From: Actinoplanes sp. KI2
GTDB taxonomy: Bacteria; Actinomycetota; Actinomycetes; Mycobacteriales; Micromonosporaceae
DNA: 57,368 nt
Direction: 5' to 3'
Assembly: GCF_025630775.1 (NCBI RefSeq)
Contig: NZ_JAOSZE010000056.1
Coordinates: 1 to 57,368 of the forward strand
A program made the translations under genes and the position numbers. Below the pieces are notes generated by a model that did no database searches, was not told the DNA's origin, and saw only the letters and a program-made list of their open reading frames with translations. Shown here piece by piece: positions 16,614-25,650 of this stretch (position 1 is its first letter; each line of letters begins with the position of its first letter).

Positions 16614-17479
16614 GCCGCCGCCCGCAGGTGGCTCAGCAGGGCCGCGGTCGCGGGTGGGTCCGGGGGCTCGCCGTGCACGGCGGCCACCACCCGGCGCGAG
16701 GAGGCGGGTAGCGGCATCGTGCGTACCCGCGGATCTTGGTGTGCCGTCAGGGCCAGCGCCGGGAGCGTGGTCACGCCGAGACCGGCCGCCACGAGGCGCT
16801 GCACGGCCACGTAGTCGTCGGTCGTGTAGCGAATGTCCGGCACGAAGCCCTCGGCCGCCGCCGCCCGCAGCAACTGCCCGCGGCAGCGCTCGCAGCCGCC
16901 GATCCACGGCCGGTCCCGGTGGTCGGCGAGCCGGTCCCCGGGCCACTCCGGCGGCGTGACCAGGTACAACGGTTCGTCCAGCAGCACCTCGTGGCGCAGC
17001 CCCGCCAGATCGGGCGTCGGTTCGTCCGGGTGCGTGAACAGCAACACCACCTCGACCTCGCCACTGCGCAACAGGCGTACCCCCTCGGGCGGCTCGGCCT
17101 CCCGGAAGCGCAGGTCGACCTCGGGGTGGGCGGCCGCGAAGCCGGCCGCCGCGAGCGGCACGAAGGTGCCGAGAGCCGACGGGAACGCCGCCAGCCGCAC
17201 CCGCCCGCGGCGCAGCCCGTCGTAGGCCGCCAGCTCCTCCTCGGCCGCGTCGAGCCGCCCCAGGATCTCCTCCGCGCGGGCCGCCAGCATCCGCCCGGCC
17301 TCGGTCAGCCGGATGCCGCGCCCGGCCCGCTGCACGAGCCGGCTGCCCGTCTCGGCCTCCAGCCGTTGCAGGTGATGGCTCACCGACGGCTGGGCATAGT
17401 GCAGCGCCTGGGCCGCCGCGGTGACCGACCCGTGCCGGGCGACCGCGGCCAGCACCCGCAGCCGGGTGACGTCGAGCAT
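16508..17479 (-). CDS. LysR-family regulator
   Basis: A 323-residue LysR-type transcription factor. The N-terminal winged helix is at residues 1-60 (LRVLAAVARHGSVTAAAQALHYAQPSVSHHLQRLE), followed by the effector-binding periplasmic-like domain. The Ala/Pro/Arg-rich last ~35 residues lie antisense to the 3' end of miaB, a 106-bp coding overlap, and may be a recent C-terminal extension. The gene is divergent from a threonine-dehydratase-like gene, with a perfect inverted repeat 7 bp upstream of its own start, so it probably controls both itself and that gene. Confidence 0.88.
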   Translation of the reverse strand: MLDVTRLRVLAAVARHGSVTAAAQALHYAQPSVSHHLQRLEAETGSRLVQRAGRGIRLTEAGRMLAARAEEILGRLDAAEEELAAYDGLRRGRVRLAAFPSALGTFVPLAAAGFAAAHPEVDLRFREAEPPEGVRLLRSGEVEVVLLFTHPDEPTPDLAGLRHEVLLDEPLYLVTPPEWPGDRLADHRDRPWIGGCERCRGQLLRAAAAEGFVPDIRYTTDDYVAVQRLVAAGLGVTTLPALALTAHQDPRVRTMPLPASSRRVVAAVHGEPPDPPATAALLSHLRAAAQSAQPPVVAGSGAGTPTVGRPSETPLRRGTRPAS

Positions 17480-17485
17480 CGCCCG

Positions 17486-17510
17486 AACCTATCAGTATCG
17501 TTGATAGGTT
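17486..17510. promoter_or_regulatory. 25-bp LysR operator candidate
   Basis: AACCTATCA-N7-TGATAGGTT is a perfect 9-bp inverted repeat with a 7-bp spacer, containing an ATC-N9-GAT (T-N11-A-like) core as expected for LysR sites. It lies 7-31 bp upstream of the LysR start and 55-79 bp upstream of the divergent dehydratase start. Confidence 0.7.
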
Positions 17511-17564
17511 TCCGGAGACATTGCCATTGGACCTATGTGCCACGGGCCCTCGATGATCGGCGGC

Positions 17565-18506
17565 ATGGAGCTCACCATCGACGACGTGCGCGCGGCCCGC
17601 GAGGTCGTCCGTCGCCACCTGCCGCCCACCCCGATGTGGTCGTACCCGGTCCTGAACGCGACGGCCGGCGCGACTGTCCTGGTCAAGCACGAGAACACCC
17701 AGCCCACCGGCGCCTTCAAGGTCCGTGGCGGGCTGGTGCTGATCGCCGCCCTGGACGGCCGCCCCACGGTCACCTACTCGACCGGCAACCACGCCCAGTC
17801 GATGGCGTACGCGAGCCACGTCGCCGGCGCCGAGTGCACGGTCGTGATGCCGGTCGGCGCCAACCCGGCCAAGGTCGCCGCCGTCCAGGCCTGGGGCGCC
17901 GAGGTGATCCTGACCGGCGCGAGCCTCGCCGACTGCGAGCGACACGCCACCGCGCTGGCCGCCTCGACCGGCGCCGCCCTGGTCAGCCCCGGCGACACCC
18001 CGTCGCTGATCGCCGGCGTGGGCACCCTCTACCTGGAGATCCTGGAGGCCCGCCCCGACCTGGACGCGATCGTCGTACCGGTCGGCAGCGGCTCGGGCGC
18101 CGCGGCCGCGACGATCGTGGCCCGCGCCCTGGCCCCGGACTGCGCCGTCATCGCCGTCCAGTCGACCGCGTCCCCGGCGGCCCACCACGCGTGGCGCTCC
18201 GGCACCCGCTCGACCCGCCCCAACCGCACCCGCGTCGAGGGACTGGCAACGGGCCGCTCGTACGACCTGCCCCAGCGCCACCTGAGCGCGTCGCTGACCG
18301 ACTTCCTGCTGGTCACCGACGACCGGATAGCCGAGGCCCAGCGTCTGCTGGCAACCCAGGCCCACACCCTCGCCGAGGGCGCCGGCGCCGCCCCGCTGGC
18401 CGCCCTCCTGGCCAACCCTGACCGCTTCGCGGGCCGCGACATCGCCATCGTCTGCACGGGCGGCAACGCCTCCCCGCAGGAGCTGGCCATGGTGGGCGGC
18501 TGTTAG
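17565..18506 (+). CDS. threonine/serine dehydratase-like PLP enzyme
   Basis: A 313-residue fold-type II PLP enzyme related to threonine dehydratase and serine racemase. The Schiff-base lysine is in PTGAFKVRGG, the substrate-loop motif is STGNHAQSMAYA, and the phosphate-binding glycine loop is VGSGSGAAAA. It lacks the C-terminal ACT domain of biosynthetic IlvA, so it is more likely a catabolic dehydratase or a related beta-replacing enzyme. ATG 17565 (MELTIDDVRAA) is the best start; ATG 17553 is possible. It is divergent from a LysR regulator that probably controls it. Its stop codon overlaps that of the convergent PIN gene by 4 bp. Confidence 0.85.
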   Translation: MELTIDDVRAAREVVRRHLPPTPMWSYPVLNATAGATVLVKHENTQPTGAFKVRGGLVLIAALDGRPTVTYSTGNHAQSMAYASHVAGAECTVVMPVGANPAKVAAVQAWGAEVILTGASLADCERHATALAASTGAALVSPGDTPSLIAGVGTLYLEILEARPDLDAIVVPVGSGSGAAAATIVARALAPDCAVIAVQSTASPAAHHAWRSGTRSTRPNRTRVEGLATGRSYDLPQRHLSASLTDFLLVTDDRIAEAQRLLATQAHTLAEGAGAAPLAALLANPDRFAGRDIAIVCTGGNASPQELAMVGGC

Positions 18507-18937
18507 ACGTGCACCACGGCAATCCGCTGACTCTTGGGCCGGTCCGGCTCCTCCACCAGCCTGCCCAGGTCGTCCGGGTCGCTCGTCAACAGCACGACCG
18601 GGCGAGCCAGCTCCCGTGCCGTCGCGGCTACCATCGCGTCGATGGCGTATCGATGCCCGGACAACCCGGTCGCGCCGAGCAACTCCCCGGCACGGCGGCC
18701 CAGTTCGGCGCTCACCGGCAGCACCGTGATGCGCGACAGCACCCGGTGCACGGGTGCGTCCCGGGGCCCGCCGCGGAGCACCTCCGTCAGGGTGGCGGCA
18801 CTGACCACCACCCGAGCGCCACGCTCAACCGCACTCAGCAGATAGGCGCGCGCCCTTTGGTCGCCGGCCGCAAGCTTGACCAGACCCTCGCTGTCCAGGA
18901 CGAGGGAGCCGCCGGCGCCTAATGCTCGTCGGGCCAC
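18503..18937 (-). CDS. PIN-domain (VapC-like) toxin
   Basis: A 144-residue PIN-domain protein, probably an endoribonuclease toxin. Acidic residues typical of PIN active sites are seen: D15 in LVLDSEG, a glutamate in TLTEVLRGG, the aspartate in YAIDAMVAATA and the aspartates in LLTSDPDDL. Its start overlaps the end of the upstream RHH gene by 19 bp, the usual antitoxin-toxin coupling. It converges on the dehydratase gene with shared stop codons. The RNA target cannot be predicted. Confidence 0.82.
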   Translation of the reverse strand: MARRALGAGGSLVLDSEGLVKLAAGDQRARAYLLSAVERGARVVVSAATLTEVLRGGPRDAPVHRVLSRITVLPVSAELGRRAGELLGATGLSGHRYAIDAMVAATARELARPVVLLTSDPDDLGRLVEEPDRPKSQRIAVVHV

Positions 18938-19254
18938 GAAGTCTTCGCCTCGGCCAGTGCGTCTTCGGCGACCGGGCCGTGCTCCGCCTCCAGAATCTCG
19001 GCAAGCTCCTCGACGAGGTCGAGCTCGAGCCGGCGGGCGACCGCCTCGGTCACGTACTGACTGAACTCGCCGGGTCCCACCCGCTGTTGCACCGCGGCGG
19101 TGAGGTCCTCGGGCATCGACACGCTGACCTTGCGAGCCTTGCCGACCAGCCGAAGGCCCTCGGCCGGCCGGCCGGCCAGGAGTCTCTCGATGGCGGCACG
19201 CTCGGCGGCCGAAATCTCGCCACCACGAGTCGGCGGCAACGGCTCAGCAGTCAC
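18919..19254 (-). CDS. ribbon-helix-helix antitoxin
   Basis: A 111-residue protein with a ribbon-helix-helix-like segment, KVSVSMPEDLTAAVQQRVGPGEFSQYVTEAVARRLE (about residues 42-78), followed by an acidic C-terminus (AEILEAEHGPVAEDALAEAKTSWPDEH) suited to wrapping the toxin. It is translated before, and overlaps, the PIN gene. A short palindrome sits just upstream. This is the expected antitoxin and autorepressor. Start GTG 19254. Confidence 0.8.
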   Translation of the reverse strand: MTAEPLPPTRGGEISAAERAAIERLLAGRPAEGLRLVGKARKVSVSMPEDLTAAVQQRVGPGEFSQYVTEAVARRLELDLVEELAEILEAEHGPVAEDALAEAKTSWPDEH

Positions 19255-19263
19255 GCAACCATG

Positions 19264-19276
19264 CTACCGCTGGTAG
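19264..19276. promoter_or_regulatory. palindrome upstream of the antitoxin gene
   Basis: CTACC-GCT-GGTAG has 5-bp arms and lies 10-22 bp upstream of the antitoxin start, a typical place for an antitoxin operator. The arms are short, so chance occurrence is possible. Confidence 0.4.
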
Positions 19277-19301
19277 TAAGGATCCCGCGACCAAGTCTTG
19301 G

Positions 19302-20510
19302 TCAGTTGGCCTGCTCGGCGAGGGCGAGGAACTGCTTCTTCGAGGAGAGCGCCTGCTCCGCCTCCTTGATCCGCCGGGAGTCGCCGGCGGCCTGGGCGCG
19401 GGCCAGTTTCTCCTCCGCCTCGGCCACCTGCTCGCGCATCTGCTGCAGCAGCGGGTTGTCCTGCGGGGTGGTCTTGCGCCACGCCGAGTCCATCGCGACC
19501 CGGATGCGCTCCTCCGCGGCCCGCCAGCGGCGGTCCAGCGAGGCGGCCGTCTCGCGCGGCACGCGGCCGGCGTCGTGCCAGGCGGCCTGGGCGTCGCGCA
19601 GCTTGTTCTGGGCGGCGCGCGGGTCGGCGTCGACGTCCACGGCCTCCAGGTCGGTCAGGATCGCCTGCTTCTTCTCGAGGTTGCCCTTGTACTCGGCGTC
19701 ACGGGCGGAGAAGACCTCGCTACGCCGGGTGAAGAAGCTGTCCTGGGCGGCCCGGAACCGCTCCCAGAGGCGCTGCTCGGCCTCCTTCGCGGCGCGCGGC
19801 GCGGCTTTCCACTCGGTCATGAGCTCCTTGAGCCGGTTCGCCGTGGTCGACCACTCGGTCGACTCGGCGAGGCTCTCGGCCTCCTTGACCAGCTCCTCCT
19901 TGGCCGTCTGCGCCTGCTTGCGCTGGCCGTCGAGGGCGGCGAAGTGGGCGCCGCGACGGCGGGTGAAGCCGTCCCGGGCGGCGGCGAAGCGCTTCCACAG
20001 CTCGCCGTCGGTCTTCTTGTCGACGCCGCGGATCGTCTTCCACTCGTCGAGGATCTCCTTGAGGCGGTCGCCGGCGGTCTTCCAGCCGGTGGCGTCGGCG
20101 GCGATCGCCTCCGCCTCCTCGACCAGGGCGGTCTTGCGGGCCAGCGCCTCGCCGCGGGCGGCCTCGCGGGCCGCGCGGGCCTCGCCGGCCTTCTCGTCGG
20201 CGACGCCGGCCAGCCGGTCGAGCCGGGCCGCGAGGCCGTCGATGTCGCCGACCACGTGCGCCTCATCGAGCTGGGTGCGCAGCCGCTTCACGGTGGCCAG
20301 CGCGTGCGGCGCGTCCGCGGCGCCGGACTTGAGGCGTGCCTCGACCAGGTCGACCTCGGTGACCAGATCGGCGAATCGCCGGGCGAAGTGGGCCAGTCCC
20401 TCTTCGGGGGTGCCCGCCTGCCAGGAGCCGACCACGCGATCGCCCTCCGCGGTCTTCACGTACACGGTGCCGTCGGCATCCACGCGCCCGAAGGCCGTCC
20501 AGTCGTTCAT
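19302..20510 (-). CDS. DUF349 coiled-coil protein
   Basis: A 402-residue, highly charged helical protein with at least three DUF349 repeats (W-K-x-A-x-D-R-L-K-E-I-L-x-E-W-K; GVDKKTDGELWKRFAAARD; EQRLWERFRAAQD). It has a C-terminal coiled coil (about 340-400) and no membrane segment. Homologues sit close to miaA/miaB in mycobacteria and streptomycetes (Rv2731, as I recall). The function is unknown. It is divergent from miaA, sharing 180 bp of upstream sequence. Confidence 0.85.
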   Translation of the reverse strand: MNDWTAFGRVDADGTVYVKTAEGDRVVGSWQAGTPEEGLAHFARRFADLVTEVDLVEARLKSGAADAPHALATVKRLRTQLDEAHVVGDIDGLAARLDRLAGVADEKAGEARAAREAARGEALARKTALVEEAEAIAADATGWKTAGDRLKEILDEWKTIRGVDKKTDGELWKRFAAARDGFTRRRGAHFAALDGQRKQAQTAKEELVKEAESLAESTEWSTTANRLKELMTEWKAAPRAAKEAEQRLWERFRAAQDSFFTRRSEVFSARDAEYKGNLEKKQAILTDLEAVDVDADPRAAQNKLRDAQAAWHDAGRVPRETAASLDRRWRAAEERIRVAMDSAWRKTTPQDNPLLQQMREQVAEAEEKLARAQAAGDSRRIKEAEQALSSKKQFLALAEQAN

Positions 20511-20690
20511 AACCCGTCCCTCAAGTCTCCCGGTAGTCGCGACCCGGAAGGGCCGGCGACCGCCGCCACAGCGCAGCCGAACACCGAAGCTCTCATCGGC
20601 ATTCTTTCTCGCGCATTGTCACAGGTCCAACCCGGTTATGGGGAAGCGCCCACCGATGACCGTGACATAACAGTGTCCTACGGTTGCTCC

Positions 20691-21602
20691 GTGCCGTTCG
20701 AATTGGTCCCCCGTGTCGTCACTGTCGTGGGGCCGACCGCGGCGGGCAAGTCGTCGCTGAGCATCGCTCTCGCCCACGCGCTGGGCGGTGAGGTGGTGAA
20801 TGCCGACTCGATGCAGCTCTATCGGGGGATGGACATCGGCACCGCCAAACTGACCGTCGAGGAGCGCGAGGGTGTGCCGCACCACCTGCTCGACATCTGG
20901 GACGTGACGGTCCCGGCGGCGGTGGCGGAATATCAGGCGCTGGCCCGCGCGGCGATCGACGACATCCTGGCCCGGGGGCGGGTGCCGCTGCTGGTCGGCG
21001 GCTCGGGCCTGTACATCCGGGCGGTGCTCGAGGAGTTCGAGTTTCCCGGCACGGATCCGGAGGTGCGGGCGCGGCTCGAGGCGGAACTGGCGGCGAACGG
21101 TCCGGCGCCGCTGTTCGAGCGCCTGACGCACTGGGATCCGGTCGCCGCCGCGACCATTCTTCCCTCCAACGGGCGGCGGATCGTGCGCGCCCTGGAGGTG
21201 ATCGAGCTGACCGGCAAGCCGTTCACCGCGACGCTGCCGCAGCCGATCCCGCACTACCCGTCGCTGCAGATCGGCGTCGACCGGGCGACCGAGGTCCTGG
21301 ACGAGCGGATCGCCCGGCGGGTGGAAACGATGTGGGCCGCGGGGCTGGTGGCCGAGGTGCGCGGGTTGCTTCCGGCGGGCTTGCGGGACGGGCGTACGGC
21401 GAGCCGCGCGCTCGGCTACCAGCAGGCGCTGGCCCAGCTCGACGGCGAGCTCACCGAGGCGGAGGCGAAGGCCGCCACGGTTCAGGGCACCCGCCGCTTC
21501 GTGCGCCGGCAGCGGTCCTGGTTCAAGCGCGATCCGGCGATCCACTGGCTGGACGGGGCGTCGGACACACTCGTGGCGGACGCTCTCGCGCTTGCGGGAT
21601 AA
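20691..21602 (+). CDS. miaA: tRNA dimethylallyltransferase MiaA
   Basis: A 303-residue enzyme that transfers dimethylallyl from DMAPP to A37 of tRNAs reading UNN codons, the step before MiaB. Seen: P-loop GPTAAGKS, VNADSMQLYRGMDIGTAK, the HHLLD motif, and C-terminal SRALGYQQAL and RRFVRRQRSWFKRD. GTG 20691 is the nearest start to the P-loop, with GTG 20673 as alternative; neither has a clear Shine-Dalgarno. The long open frame upstream overlaps the divergent DUF349 gene and is not coding. dapF follows after 43 bp. Confidence 0.94.
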   Translation: MPFELVPRVVTVVGPTAAGKSSLSIALAHALGGEVVNADSMQLYRGMDIGTAKLTVEEREGVPHHLLDIWDVTVPAAVAEYQALARAAIDDILARGRVPLLVGGSGLYIRAVLEEFEFPGTDPEVRARLEAELAANGPAPLFERLTHWDPVAAATILPSNGRRIVRALEVIELTGKPFTATLPQPIPHYPSLQIGVDRATEVLDERIARRVETMWAAGLVAEVRGLLPAGLRDGRTASRALGYQQALAQLDGELTEAEAKAATVQGTRRFVRRQRSWFKRDPAIHWLDGASDTLVADALALAG

Positions 21603-21645
21603 TCACGGTGCTTTTTCCTCAACGAACCCGCGGCGGAAACCTCAG

Positions 21646-22479
21646 ATGATTTTTACCAAAGGCCACGGCGCCGGCAACGACTTCGTCATCGTCCCCGACC
21701 CGGACGGCGCTCTGCTGCTGACTCCCGAGCGGGTCGCGCGGCTGTGCGACCGCCGTTTCGGCATCGGCGCGGACGGGGTGCTGCGGGTCGTGCGCGCCGC
21801 GAAGGACGAGGACGGCGCCGCTTTCGCCGCGGACGCCGAGTGGTTCATGGATTACCGCAACAGCGACGGCTCGGTCGCCGAGATGTGCGGCAACGGCGTG
21901 CGCGTCTTCGCGCGGTACCTGATGGCGAGCGGGCTCGCCAAACCCGGCCCGGCGGGCTTGCCGATCGCGACGCGAGCCGGCGTCGTGGTCGCGCTCGTCG
22001 AGGGCGACGAGATCAGGGTGCACATGCCAACCCCGCGGGTGTACGCGGCGAGCACCGCGACCGTGGGCCCGCTGACCTTCCCGGGCATGGTCGTGGACTG
22101 CGGCAACCCGCATCTGGTCTGCGGGCTGCACGACGGTCTGGAGCTCTCGTCGCTGGACCTGTCGGAGCAGCCCGACTTCGACCCGGCGCTGTTCCCCGCG
22201 GGGGTGAACGTCGAGTTCGTGGTCATGGCCGCGCCGATCGACGGCGTCGACCTGCACGTCGGGATGCGGGTCTACGAGCGCGGCTCGGGCGAGACGCTGG
22301 CCTGCGGCTCGGGCGCGCTCGCGGTCGGCGCGTCGGCCCTGCGCGACGCGGGCCTGGCGGCCGGCGTGGTGGCGGTCGACCTGCCCGGCGGGCGCCTGAC
22401 CGTGACGCACGACGAGGCCGGCCGCTGGTGGCTGGCCGGCCCCGCGGTCCTGGTGGCCAACGGCGAGGTCCTCGACTGA
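21646..22479 (+). CDS. dapF: diaminopimelate epimerase
   Basis: A 277-residue DapF, which converts LL- to meso-diaminopimelate for lysine and peptidoglycan. The two catalytic cysteines are C81 (AEMCGNGVRVFARYL) and C220 (LACGSGALAVG). The N-terminal KGHGAGNDFVIV is a family signature. ATG 21646 gives that start exactly. It lies downstream of miaA and converges on the malic enzyme gene. Confidence 0.96.
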   Translation: MIFTKGHGAGNDFVIVPDPDGALLLTPERVARLCDRRFGIGADGVLRVVRAAKDEDGAAFAADAEWFMDYRNSDGSVAEMCGNGVRVFARYLMASGLAKPGPAGLPIATRAGVVVALVEGDEIRVHMPTPRVYAASTATVGPLTFPGMVVDCGNPHLVCGLHDGLELSSLDLSEQPDFDPALFPAGVNVEFVVMAAPIDGVDLHVGMRVYERGSGETLACGSGALAVGASALRDAGLAAGVVAVDLPGGRLTVTHDEAGRWWLAGPAVLVANGEVLD

Positions 22480-22523
22480 CGCGTGTCCGAGCGCCCGTCC
22501 CGACTCGTACCCGAAATGTGCTT

Positions 22524-23984
22524 TTAGAAGGTTTCCTCCGGTGCCCCGGCCAGGTCGGCCTCCGGCATGGCGGCCGGGTTGTGCGGGGTCGGCGTGCCGC
22601 GGACGACCGTGCGGATGGCGGCGGCGACGGCCGGCGTGACCCTGGGGTCGAAGACGCTGGGGATGATGACCGTCGGGTTGATCTTGTCGTCGCCGACGAC
22701 GTCCGCGATGGCGCGCGCGGCGGCCAGCGCCATCTCCTCGGTGAACTCCTCGGCGCTGGCGTCCAGCATGCCGCGGAAGACGCCGGGGAAGGCCAGCACG
22801 TTGTTGATCTGGTTGGGCTGGTCGGAGCGGCCGGTGGCGACGACGGCGGCGTGCTTGCGGGCCTCCCGGGGGTCGACCTCGGGGTCCGGGTTGGCCAGTG
22901 CGAAGACGATCGCGCGGTCCGCCATCTTCGCGATGTCGTCGCCGGTGAGCAGGTTGGGCGCGCTCACCCCGATGAAGACGTCCGCGCCGGCGATCGCGCC
23001 CGCCAGGTCGCCCGCGTAGTTGGACCGGTTGGTGTTCTCCGCCAGCCAGTGCCAGGTCGGCGTGAGGTCCGGCATGCCGCGGTGCAGCGCGCCCTTCCGG
23101 TCGTACGCGATGATGTCGCCCACGCCCTGCCGGAGCAGCAGCTTCATGATCGCCGTACCGGCCGCCCCGGCGCCGGACACGACCACGCGCACGTCCTCGA
23201 GGTGCTTGCCGACCACCCGCAGCGCGTTGGTGAGCGCGGCCAGCACGCAGATCGCGGTGCCGTGCTGATCGTCGTGGAAGACCGGGATGTCCAGCTGCGC
23301 GCGCAGCCGCTCCTCGATCTCGAAGCAGCGCGGCGCGGCGATGTCCTCGAGGTTGATCCCGCCGTACGCGGGCGCGATCGCCTTGACGATCTTGACGATC
23401 TCGTCGGTGTCCTGGGTGTCGAGCACCACCGGCCACGCGTCCACCCCGCCGAAGCGCTTGAACAGCGCCGCCTTGCCCTCCATCACCGGCATCGCCGCGG
23501 CCGGCCCGATGTTGCCCAGGCCGAGCACCGCCGAGCCGTCGCTGACCACCGCGACCGTGTTGCGCTTGATGGTGAGCCGCCGGGCGTCGGCCGGGTTCTC
23601 GGCGATCGCCATGCAGACCCGGGCCACGCCGGGGGTGTACGCCCGGGACAACTCGTCACGGTTGCGCAGCGCGACCTTCGAGCTCACCTCGATCTTGCCG
23701 CCGAGGTGCAGCAGGAACGTACGGTCGGAGACCTTCCGGACATCGACGCCGTCCAGCTCCTCCAGCGTCTTGACGACCTGGTCGGCGTGGCTGGAGTCGG
23801 CCGTGTCGCAGGTCAGGTCGACCAGCACGCTGGCCGGGTCGGAGTCGACGACGTCGAGTGCCGTCACGATCGCCCCGGCCTCCCCGACGCAGGTCGTGAG
23901 GCGGCCGATCGACGAGGCGTCCGCGGTAACGGCGATGCGGATCGTGATCGAGAATCCTGCGCTGGGCAGGCGGGTGGTCACCAC
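22524..23984 (-). CDS. NAD-dependent malic enzyme with N-terminal ACT-like domain
   Basis: A 486-residue malic enzyme (malate to pyruvate and CO2). The N-terminal ~80 residues resemble an ACT domain (FSITIRIAVTADASSIGRLTTCVGEAGAIVTALDVV), suggesting allosteric control by an amino acid. The catalytic part has SRAYTPGVARVC, VSDGSAVLGLGNIGP, HDDQHGTA and the Rossmann motif VVSGAGAAGTA. GTG 23984 is chosen because GGAGGA lies exactly 6 nt upstream; the in-frame ATG at 24077 would overlap the divergent hflX leader. It is divergent from hflX. Confidence 0.92.
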   Translation of the reverse strand: MVTTRLPSAGFSITIRIAVTADASSIGRLTTCVGEAGAIVTALDVVDSDPASVLVDLTCDTADSSHADQVVKTLEELDGVDVRKVSDRTFLLHLGGKIEVSSKVALRNRDELSRAYTPGVARVCMAIAENPADARRLTIKRNTVAVVSDGSAVLGLGNIGPAAAMPVMEGKAALFKRFGGVDAWPVVLDTQDTDEIVKIVKAIAPAYGGINLEDIAAPRCFEIEERLRAQLDIPVFHDDQHGTAICVLAALTNALRVVGKHLEDVRVVVSGAGAAGTAIMKLLLRQGVGDIIAYDRKGALHRGMPDLTPTWHWLAENTNRSNYAGDLAGAIAGADVFIGVSAPNLLTGDDIAKMADRAIVFALANPDPEVDPREARKHAAVVATGRSDQPNQINNVLAFPGVFRGMLDASAEEFTEEMALAAARAIADVVGDDKINPTVIIPSVFDPRVTPAVAAAIRTVVRGTPTPHNPAAMPEADLAGAPEETF

Positions 23985-24157
23985 GGTGTGTCCTCCGGCG
24001 TCGACGGGTGATACCCCGCATTGTTGCTCTTCCGGAATACCCGCTTCCAATCCGGTGGTTACCCCTGAGTCAGACACTTGTCTTCAACCTGCGGCCTGGT
24101 TATGTGGATGCGCCTACCAGCGCAACGTGCCACCATCGGGCCGAGGAGGTCACTTTT

Positions 24158-25594
24158 TTGCGAAACACTTACCAGGCTCCCGTCCTCGACGAGCTCGAGG
24201 CGGACCCCACGACCGGCGAGCTCGAGCTCGAGGAGCGGCATTCGCTGCGACGCGTCGCCGGGCTCTCCACCGAGCTCACCGACATCACCGAGGTCGAGTA
24301 TCGGCAGCTCCGGCTCGAGCGGGTGGTCCTGGTCGGGGTCTGGACCGAGGGCACCATCGCGGACGCGGAGAACTCGCTGACCGAGCTGGCCGCACTCGCC
24401 GAGACCGCCGGTTCGCAGGTGCTCGAGGGGCTCATCCAGCGCCGTGGCCGGCCCGACGCGGCCACCTTCATCGGCCGGGGCAAGGTCGACGAGCTGCGCG
24501 ACGTGGTGCTCTCGACCGGCGCCGACACGGTGATCTGCGACGGCGAGCTGTCCCCGTCCCAGCTGCGCAACCTCGAGCAGCAGACCAAGGTCAAGGTCGT
24601 CGACCGTACGGCGCTGATCCTCGACATCTTCGCCCAGCACGCGAAGAGCAAAGAGGGCAAGGCGCAGGTCGAGCTGGCCCAGCTGCAATACCTCTTGCCG
24701 CGTCTGCGCGGTTGGGGCGAGACGCTCTCCCGCCAGTCCGGTGGCTCCGGTCGCGGTGGCGGCGCGGGCGGCGGCGTGGGTCTGCGCGGTCCCGGTGAGA
24801 CCAAGCTCGAGACCGACCGCCGGCGGATCAACCAGCGCATCGCCCGCCTCCGGCGGGAGATCAAGGCCATGCGGACCGTACGCCAGACCAAGCGCGCGCG
24901 CCGGCATGCCAGCGGCGTCCCGGCGGTGGCCATCGCCGGCTACACGAACGCCGGCAAGTCCAGCCTGCTCAACCGCCTCACGCAGGCCGGCGTGCTGGTG
25001 GAGAACGCGCTGTTCGCCACCCTCGACCCGACCACCCGGCGCACCGCCGCCGAGGACGGCCGGGTGTTCACCCTCTCCGACACGGTCGGCTTCGTCCGGC
25101 ACCTGCCGCACCACATCGTCGAGGCGTTCCGCTCGACGCTCGAGGAGGTGGCGGAGGCCGACCTGGTCGTGCACGTGGTCGACGGCGCGCACCCCGACCC
25201 GGAGGGTCAGGTCAGCGCCGTGCGCGAGGTGCTGGGCGAGGTGGGCGCCGACCGGATCCCCGAGCTGCTGGTGATCAACAAGGTGGACGCCGCCGACGAG
25301 GAGAGCCTGCTGCGGCTCAAGCGCACCTGGCCGGATGCGGTGTTCGTCTCGGCGCACAGCGGCGTCGGGATCGGCGAGCTGCACGCGGCGATCGCGCAGC
25401 GGCTGCCGCGCCCGGCCGTCGACCTGCGGGTCATCCTTCCGTATGACCGAGGTGACCTGGTCGCCCGAATTCACCGGTCCGGTCAGGTGCTCAACACCCG
25501 CTACACGGACGACGGCACCGAGTTGCAGGTTCGGGTGAACGAGCAGCTCGCTGCCGAGCTGGAGTCGTTTCGCGACGGAGAGTTGATGCGCTGA
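24158..25594 (+). CDS. hflX: GTPase HflX
   Basis: A 478-residue ribosome-associated GTPase that splits or rescues 70S ribosomes under stress. The HflX N-terminal domain (FIGRGKVDEL, LEQQTKVKVVDRTALILDIFAQHA) is followed by a glycine-rich linker (GGSGRGGGAGGG) and the G domain: G1 GYTNAGKS (residues 261-268), G3 DTVGF, G4 NKVD. TTG 24158 is preferred over the upstream in-frame ATG because GAGGAGG lies 8 nt before it. In mycobacteria hflX also lies between dapF and lexA. Confidence 0.94.
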   Translation: MRNTYQAPVLDELEADPTTGELELEERHSLRRVAGLSTELTDITEVEYRQLRLERVVLVGVWTEGTIADAENSLTELAALAETAGSQVLEGLIQRRGRPDAATFIGRGKVDELRDVVLSTGADTVICDGELSPSQLRNLEQQTKVKVVDRTALILDIFAQHAKSKEGKAQVELAQLQYLLPRLRGWGETLSRQSGGSGRGGGAGGGVGLRGPGETKLETDRRRINQRIARLRREIKAMRTVRQTKRARRHASGVPAVAIAGYTNAGKSSLLNRLTQAGVLVENALFATLDPTTRRTAAEDGRVFTLSDTVGFVRHLPHHIVEAFRSTLEEVAEADLVVHVVDGAHPDPEGQVSAVREVLGEVGADRIPELLVINKVDAADEESLLRLKRTWPDAVFVSAHSGVGIGELHAAIAQRLPRPAVDLRVILPYDRGDLVARIHRSGQVLNTRYTDDGTELQVRVNEQLAAELESFRDGELMR

Positions 25595-25650
25595 CCAGCG
25601 CTGATCCATGCGTCACACCGGGACGCGACGCCGCATGCGACACTGATCGG

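Noticed and set aside
19575..20690. Large upstream extension of the miaA frame
   Set aside because: It is antisense to the DUF349 gene, whose repeats are clear; MiaA starts near its P-loop.
24008..24157. Upstream in-frame ATG for hflX
   Set aside because: No ribosome binding site, and it would overlap the malic enzyme leader; TTG 24158 has GAGGAGG at 8 nt.
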